Source: Lachnospiraceae bacterium
Lineage (GTDB): Bacteria; Bacillota; Clostridia; Lachnospirales; Lachnospiraceae
NCBI GenBank assembly: GCA_015057555.1
Contig: SVEC01000018.1
Location: forward strand, 1 to 59,338
Reading direction: 5' to 3'
Length of the DNA stretch: 59,338 nucleotides
Each line of letters starts with the position of its first letter. The first letter of the stretch is position 1. Both the position numbers and the translations under genes were made by a program. Of this stretch, positions 55,293 to 59,338 are shown piece by piece. The notes beneath the pieces were generated by a model. The model ran no database searches, was not told where the DNA came from, and saw nothing but the letters and a program-made list of their open reading frames with translations.

Positions 55293-57473
55293 TCACTCTC
55301 CCATCTCTCCGGCTTCCTCATCCTGATTTTCATCAGCCTCAGTCGCCTCTTTATTGTCTTCTTTTTTATCATACAAGCCCTTATACAGCTTATCCACTGT
55401 ATCCTTACGCTTGTTCCAGGTTCTATTTGTATTTATATCTGAAACATCCTGGCCCTCTTCGTAAACTGCCAATAGATCCTCTACCTCATCAGAGCATAAT
55501 CTCTTCCAGTTTGCTGGGTCCTGATTGATTTCTACACAATAAGAATAAATGTAATCTAAGTGATCTGCATATACCTTGTTGCTAAGCTTATTCTTCTTAC
55601 CTAAGGCGTCCTCTATTTCCTTATATGTAGCTAATACCTGGTCATATTCACCTAGGTTGGCGTAGGCATCTGCCTTACCGGACATTACATTATAGTAGGT
55701 GGTGTTAAATATATTATCACTGCCTCCACCTATAGTAATTCCACCGCTTTCCTCAAGCTTAATCTTCCAAATAGTCATGTATTCATCAGAATAATTTATA
55801 ACATTTGAGTTGTATTGTTCTTTTAAGCTATCTGACTCAGCTGTCTTAGCCAGATGCTCGTTAATAACTATAAGATTTTCATAGTAGGCGTAGAAGTAAT
55901 CATTTACATCAAGAGTTGTTCCTGTATACTCCTCCAAATCCTCACATGCTTGATTCATAACCTGATCAGCCATCTCAGCCGCACCATCCTCTGTTATGTA
56001 GGTTGCGTATATTCTACCGATGGTCTTATAGTTTATAAATTTGTTATCATTCTGATTAGTAAATTCATTCTGGTTATATACAGCAAAGCTATTTATCTCT
56101 TCCATCAGCTCTCCTGCATCAAAATTTGTACTTGATAGCATAAGGGATACTGAGCCGTAATACTTTGCTAATTCACCGTAGTCCGGGTCCTCCTTATCTA
56201 TCATATTAAAATACTTGTTAGCCAGCTTGTAATCATTTAATTCGTCAAAATATGTTATAGCCAGCTTGTAAAGCACCTGGTCATTTTTATTTACTGAATC
56301 ATGACCTGCTTTAATTCTATTTGCAACTACGTTAAGTCCTGTCTCTAGCTGCAGGTCCGTAGTTCCATCCTCTCTAATTTCGTTGGAGGCATCTATGTAT
56401 ACCTGAATATATTTCTCGTAGGCTTCTGCATCTCTTCCATCAAGCTCAAAGGCCTTTTTATATTCTTCAGCTGCGCTGACATAGTCTCCTTGGGCTCTAT
56501 AATCATTGCCTATCTCTATGTAGGTGTTGTAATTGTCTAGCTTTATCTTTTGCATACCAGAATAACCTATCAGTGATGTTACTCCTGCTGCAACAGTTAA
56601 TACAGTGGTTGCAATAAATGCAGCCATCTTTTTCTTGTTTTTCTTCTTATATGCATCATCAAGCTCTGTATAATGCTCTAAGGCATACATAAGCTCTGAA
56701 CAGTTCTGATATCTATCATTTGGGTTAGGCTGAGTACATTTTAATATAATCTTTTCCAAGCCTGATGATAAGGCCGGATTCCACTCTCTAATAGGCTTCA
56801 TCTCGTAAGGTGGCTCACATGGATTCTTGCCTGTTACTATGTGGTAGAGGGTAGCTCCTAGGTTATATATATCAGTTCTGGCATCTGTCTTGTAGATTCC
56901 TCTACCCTGAGCATCACCGAACTGCTCTGGTGCTGCATAGCCTCTGGTACCCAAGGCTGTGGTATCTGCGTTATTCTCAACTATGTACTCCTTAGCTGTA
57001 CCAAAGTCTATAAGCTTAACTCCACCCTCTGGCTTTATCATTACATTGGAAGGCTTCATGTCTCTATAAATTACAGGTGGATTCATATTATGTAGGTAGT
57101 CTAGGGCGCTAGCAAGCTGGAGACCCCACTCTATAACCAAATCCTGTGGCTGGGCTCCCTCTTTTTTAAGTCTATCCTGAATAGTTGTTCCCTCTATGAA
57201 GTCCATAACTACATAGATTACTCCCTCTTGATTGATAATATCAACTATTCGAGGTAATACCGGGTGGTCAACATTCTTTAGAATATTCGCCTCTCTCTCA
57301 AGTCCCTTAAGCAATGTTGTGGTAGACTTTGAACCATCGTTTTTAATCTCCTTAACAGCCCACTGCTTGTTAAGACGATTATCTCTGGCTAGATAAACGA
57401 TGGACATTCCTCCACGTCCTACCTCTTTCCATATTTCATATTTTCCGTCTAGTACGGTACCTTCCTTAGTCAT
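55293..57473 (-). CDS. transmembrane Ser/Thr protein kinase with extracytoplasmic TPR-like domain
   Basis: A 726-residue Hanks-type kinase. Catalytic domain 1-270: glycine loop VGRGGMSIVYLA, lysine in WAVKEIK, catalytic VIYRDMKPSNVMI (Tyr in place of the usual His of HRD), LIDFGTAKEY and GTRGYAAPEQFG. A membrane helix near 283-303 (MAAFIATTVLTVAAGV) leads to an outer region (310-690) of helical TPR-like repeats, for example YIEIGNDYRAQGDYVSAAEE and YANLGEYDQVLATYKEI; no PASTA domains. The tail is acidic. It lies between PP2C and the threonine-repeat protein. Probable substrates are that neighbour and itself. TPR in place of PASTA suggests a protein, not peptidoglycan, signal. Confidence 0.92.
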   Translation of the reverse strand: MTKEGTVLDGKYEIWKEVGRGGMSIVYLARDNRLNKQWAVKEIKNDGSKSTTTLLKGLEREANILKNVDHPVLPRIVDIINQEGVIYVVMDFIEGTTIQDRLKKEGAQPQDLVIEWGLQLASALDYLHNMNPPVIYRDMKPSNVMIKPEGGVKLIDFGTAKEYIVENNADTTALGTRGYAAPEQFGDAQGRGIYKTDARTDIYNLGATLYHIVTGKNPCEPPYEMKPIREWNPALSSGLEKIILKCTQPNPNDRYQNCSELMYALEHYTELDDAYKKKNKKKMAAFIATTVLTVAAGVTSLIGYSGMQKIKLDNYNTYIEIGNDYRAQGDYVSAAEEYKKAFELDGRDAEAYEKYIQVYIDASNEIREDGTTDLQLETGLNVVANRIKAGHDSVNKNDQVLYKLAITYFDELNDYKLANKYFNMIDKEDPDYGELAKYYGSVSLMLSSTNFDAGELMEEINSFAVYNQNEFTNQNDNKFINYKTIGRIYATYITEDGAAEMADQVMNQACEDLEEYTGTTLDVNDYFYAYYENLIVINEHLAKTAESDSLKEQYNSNVINYSDEYMTIWKIKLEESGGITIGGGSDNIFNTTYYNVMSGKADAYANLGEYDQVLATYKEIEDALGKKNKLSNKVYADHLDYIYSYCVEINQDPANWKRLCSDEVEDLLAVYEEGQDVSDINTNRTWNKRKDTVDKLYKGLYDKKEDNKEATEADENQDEEAGEMGE

Positions 57474-57543
57474 CTTAGTCCATTCCTTCCAATGTTGTAA
57501 CTTATTTCTATCCCCACTTAGCTGTAGTTACCATATCTAAATA

Positions 57544-58314
57544 TTACACAGTCCTTATAACTGCCACAGTAATATTGTCAGATTCTTTTCTACTCTTAAC
57601 AGTTTCAGTAAGATATCTACATCCAAATTCCATATCCTGCTCTGTGCTTGTTGCTGACGGACCTATTTTGTCCAGCATTTCCTTTTCGCTTATCTGATGC
57701 CTAAATCCATCTGAGCAAAGCATATAAACTGTATTTTTAGTTATACGTCCTTTTACAAATTCAGGTTCAACTACCTGTGATGCGCCTACACATTGCAATA
57801 AAACACTTCGTCTAGGGTCAGTCTTAGATTGCTCTACTGTCATTCGTCCAGCCTCAATCTCTCTAGCTATAAAGGTCTGATCCTTAGTGAGCTGAAGCAC
57901 TCTATCTGACAGCGCATACACTCTACTGTCTCCTACGTGTACTATGTAGTAATCCTCATTGAATAGGAGTATGGCTGATACTGTTGTACCTAGCATAATG
58001 CTATTTTTTTCACCATATTCCCCAAGTCTTTTATTCTGAACCTGAATAATGTCGTTCCACTGACTAACCAATTTCCCTTCATCAATCCCATTCGCATTTA
58101 TCTGGTCAATAAGTGTGTTATCAAACCAGTCACTGAAAGCCATAATAACTTCCTTGCTGGCAAGCTCGCCCTTTGACAAGCCTCCCATACCATCACATAC
58201 TATAGCAAATGCAACCTTGCCCTTTTTAGTTTCCACTACCTTAATAGCCAAGGAATCCTGATTAGTTTTTTTGCTTATCCCCACATCAGTGTGGTACGCC
58301 GCTATGTATTCCAT
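57544..58314 (-). CDS. PP2C-family Ser/Thr phosphatase of the kinase operon
   Basis: A 256-residue cytoplasmic phosphatase with KKTNQDSLAIKV, VCDGMGGLSKGE, VHVGDSRVYAL, LCSDGFRHQ and KESDNITVAVI metal and active-site motifs. It starts one base after the FHA gene stop (ribosome site GGGAGAG), so the reader and eraser are translationally linked. Likely reverses the kinase encoded 70 bases downstream. Confidence 0.94.
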   Translation of the reverse strand: MEYIAAYHTDVGISKKTNQDSLAIKVVETKKGKVAFAIVCDGMGGLSKGELASKEVIMAFSDWFDNTLIDQINANGIDEGKLVSQWNDIIQVQNKRLGEYGEKNSIMLGTTVSAILLFNEDYYIVHVGDSRVYALSDRVLQLTKDQTFIAREIEAGRMTVEQSKTDPRRSVLLQCVGASQVVEPEFVKGRITKNTVYMLCSDGFRHQISEKEMLDKIGPSATSTEQDMEFGCRYLTETVKSRKESDNITVAVIRTV

Positions 58315-58315
58315 G

Positions 58316-59338
58316 TTACTCTCCCTTTCTTAAGAGGAATGTAAACTCCTCATCGCCAAGCTGTATAACTGTTTTGTTCTTAAGAAGAACTTCCTTGCCC
58401 GGCTCAAGCTCTACACCATTTACATAGGTGTGATTGGTTGAATTATTATCCTTTATGTAATTCACCCCGTCCTTTTGAACAATTATGCAGTGAACTCTAC
58501 TAATTGCACTGTTATTTTCTATAACATAATCCGCCTTTGTCTTTGACTTTCCTATAGCAAACTCTGGCTTAGTAATATTTATAGCTTCACCTGTGTTCTT
58601 TCTAACAATGTGTGGCACCGGCTTAGAGCCCAATTGTCCTGTAATACTTCCCATAGTAAATTCAGCTGGTGCTGGATTTGGAGTAGGTACAGGATTTGGC
58701 ATATTTGGCATAGCTGGTGCTGTTGGCATCATTGGCTTTGGTGCCCCTGGCATAGTCGGTGGTGTTGGCATAGCTGGCGCTGTTGGCATCATCGGCTTTG
58801 GCGCCCCTGGCATAGCTGGTGCTACTGGCATCACTGGCATATTCGGCATCATTGGCTTTGGTGCTGCTGGCACTGGTTTTGGTTCCTCTACCTTTGGCTC
58901 TTCAACCTTTGGTTCCTCCACCTTTGGCTCTTCAACCTTTGATTCTTCTACCTTTGGTTCTTCAACCTTTGGTTCTTCAACCTTTGGCTCTTCTGTCTTT
59001 ATCTCTTCAAAAGGGGAAGCTTCTTCCTCCTTTTTCTCTTCTAATGCTGGTTCAGGTGCCTTTACTGGTGCTGGAGCAGGTGACCCCGGCATAGGCATTC
59101 CCATTGGACCTGGCATCCCCATAGGTGCTGGCTGACCCTGTGATGGTTGGCCCGGCATTCCAGTTGGTCTTGGCATTCCCTGTGGTGGCTGACCTGGCAT
59201 TCCCATCGGTGCTGGCTGGCCCTGTGGTGGCTGACCTGGCATCCCCATAGGTGCTGGCTGACCCTGTGGTGGCTGACCTGGCATTCCCATTGGTCTTGGC
59301 ATACCCTGTGGTGGCTGACCTGGCATTCCCATCGGTGC
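58316..59338 (-). CDS. FHA-domain protein with long Pro/Met and Glu/Pro/Lys repeats, N-terminus beyond window
   Basis: 340 C-terminal residues are visible; the frame continues past the right edge. The order is: Met/Pro/Gly/Gln repeats (PMGMPGQPPQGQPA type), about seven to eight EEPKV repeats, MPTAPAMPGAPKPM repeats, then one FHA domain with IGKS, AISRVHC and NSTNHTYVNG, all classical phosphothreonine-binding residues. The long low-complexity part may tether the reader or hold binding motifs. The gene opens the visible operon; whether the N-terminus has further domains cannot be told. Confidence 0.9.
   Translation of the reverse strand, partial: APMGMPGQPPQGMPRPMGMPGQPPQGQPAPMGMPGQPPQGQPAPMGMPGQPPQGMPRPTGMPGQPSQGQPAPMGMPGPMGMPMPGSPAPAPVKAPEPALEEKKEEEASPFEEIKTEEPKVEEPKVEEPKVEESKVEEPKVEEPKVEEPKVEEPKPVPAAPKPMMPNMPVMPVAPAMPGAPKPMMPTAPAMPTPPTMPGAPKPMMPTAPAMPNMPNPVPTPNPAPAEFTMGSITGQLGSKPVPHIVRKNTGEAINITKPEFAIGKSKTKADYVIENNSAISRVHCIIVQKDGVNYIKDNNSTNHTYVNGVELEPGKEVLLKNKTVIQLGDEEFTFLLRKGE

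Noticed and set aside
58593..59135. Plus-strand Gly/Ser/Phe-rich frame opposite the FHA protein
   Set aside because: Mirror of the proline and EEPKV repeats; no start signals.
54310..59338. Type VI secretion regulatory locus
   Set aside because: Kinase, PP2C and FHA resemble the threonine pathway, but no Tss gene is present and the host is Gram-positive.

Overview
The window is AT-rich, mostly minus-strand DNA from a Gram-positive Clostridia-type bacterium, most likely a Lachnospiraceae relative. Support for this: GGAGG-type ribosome binding sites, fused secDF, YhaM, MutS2, HemZ, the SCIFF peptide with its radical SAM maturase next to secDF/recJ/apt/relA/hisS/aspS, LXG/WXG effectors, and surface proteins ending in ChW (clostridial hydrophobic W) repeats. 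I see no rRNA, tRNA, CRISPR array or intact insertion sequence.

Layout. (1) 1-6.6 kb, minus: truncated RlmD-type rRNA methyltransferase, a DUF1622 protein, two tandem paralogous five-helix membrane proteins of unknown role, and the exoribonuclease YhaM. (2) 6.7-11.5 kb, plus: mutS2, then an OmpR-type response regulator with its histidine kinase. (3) 11.5-19.8 kb, minus: one 2735-residue secreted mosaic protein with five ~330-residue repeats, about 21 Cys/His repeats and six ChW repeats; an 11-base C/G tract lies just upstream of its promoter. (4) 20-21 kb: a lipoprotein. (5) 21.2-25 kb: a polymorphic toxin island with two helical partners, an LXG protein ending in a GH-E nuclease domain, an ankyrin protein, a DUF2185/Imm33-like protein and an orphan duplicated toxin-linker fragment. 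(6) 25-41.9 kb: a housekeeping run (aspS, hisS, hemZ, a metallo-hydrolase, relA, apt, recJ, secDF, scfB, scfA) and small regulators. (7) 42-45.5 kb: a second effector operon, with WXG-like proteins leading to a protein with an HEXXH metallopeptidase domain. (8) 45.7-49 kb: an Rpn-family nuclease and an LRR/Big_2/ChW surface protein. (9) 49.1-59.3 kb: a compact operon of an FHA protein, a PP2C phosphatase, a transmembrane Ser/Thr kinase with a TPR-like outer domain, a membrane protein with 14 T-x-[V/I]-L motifs (11 in tandem), and a 1727-residue membrane-anchored Ig-like protein.

The most interesting system is region 9. It holds a writer (kinase), an eraser (PP2C) and a reader (FHA), plus an apparent multi-site threonine scaffold, all translated with the gene for a giant surface stalk. 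I infer a phosphothreonine circuit controlling an envelope structure. The two toxin-like operons (5 and 7) would need a type VII secretion machine (EssC/YukAB) that is not in this window.
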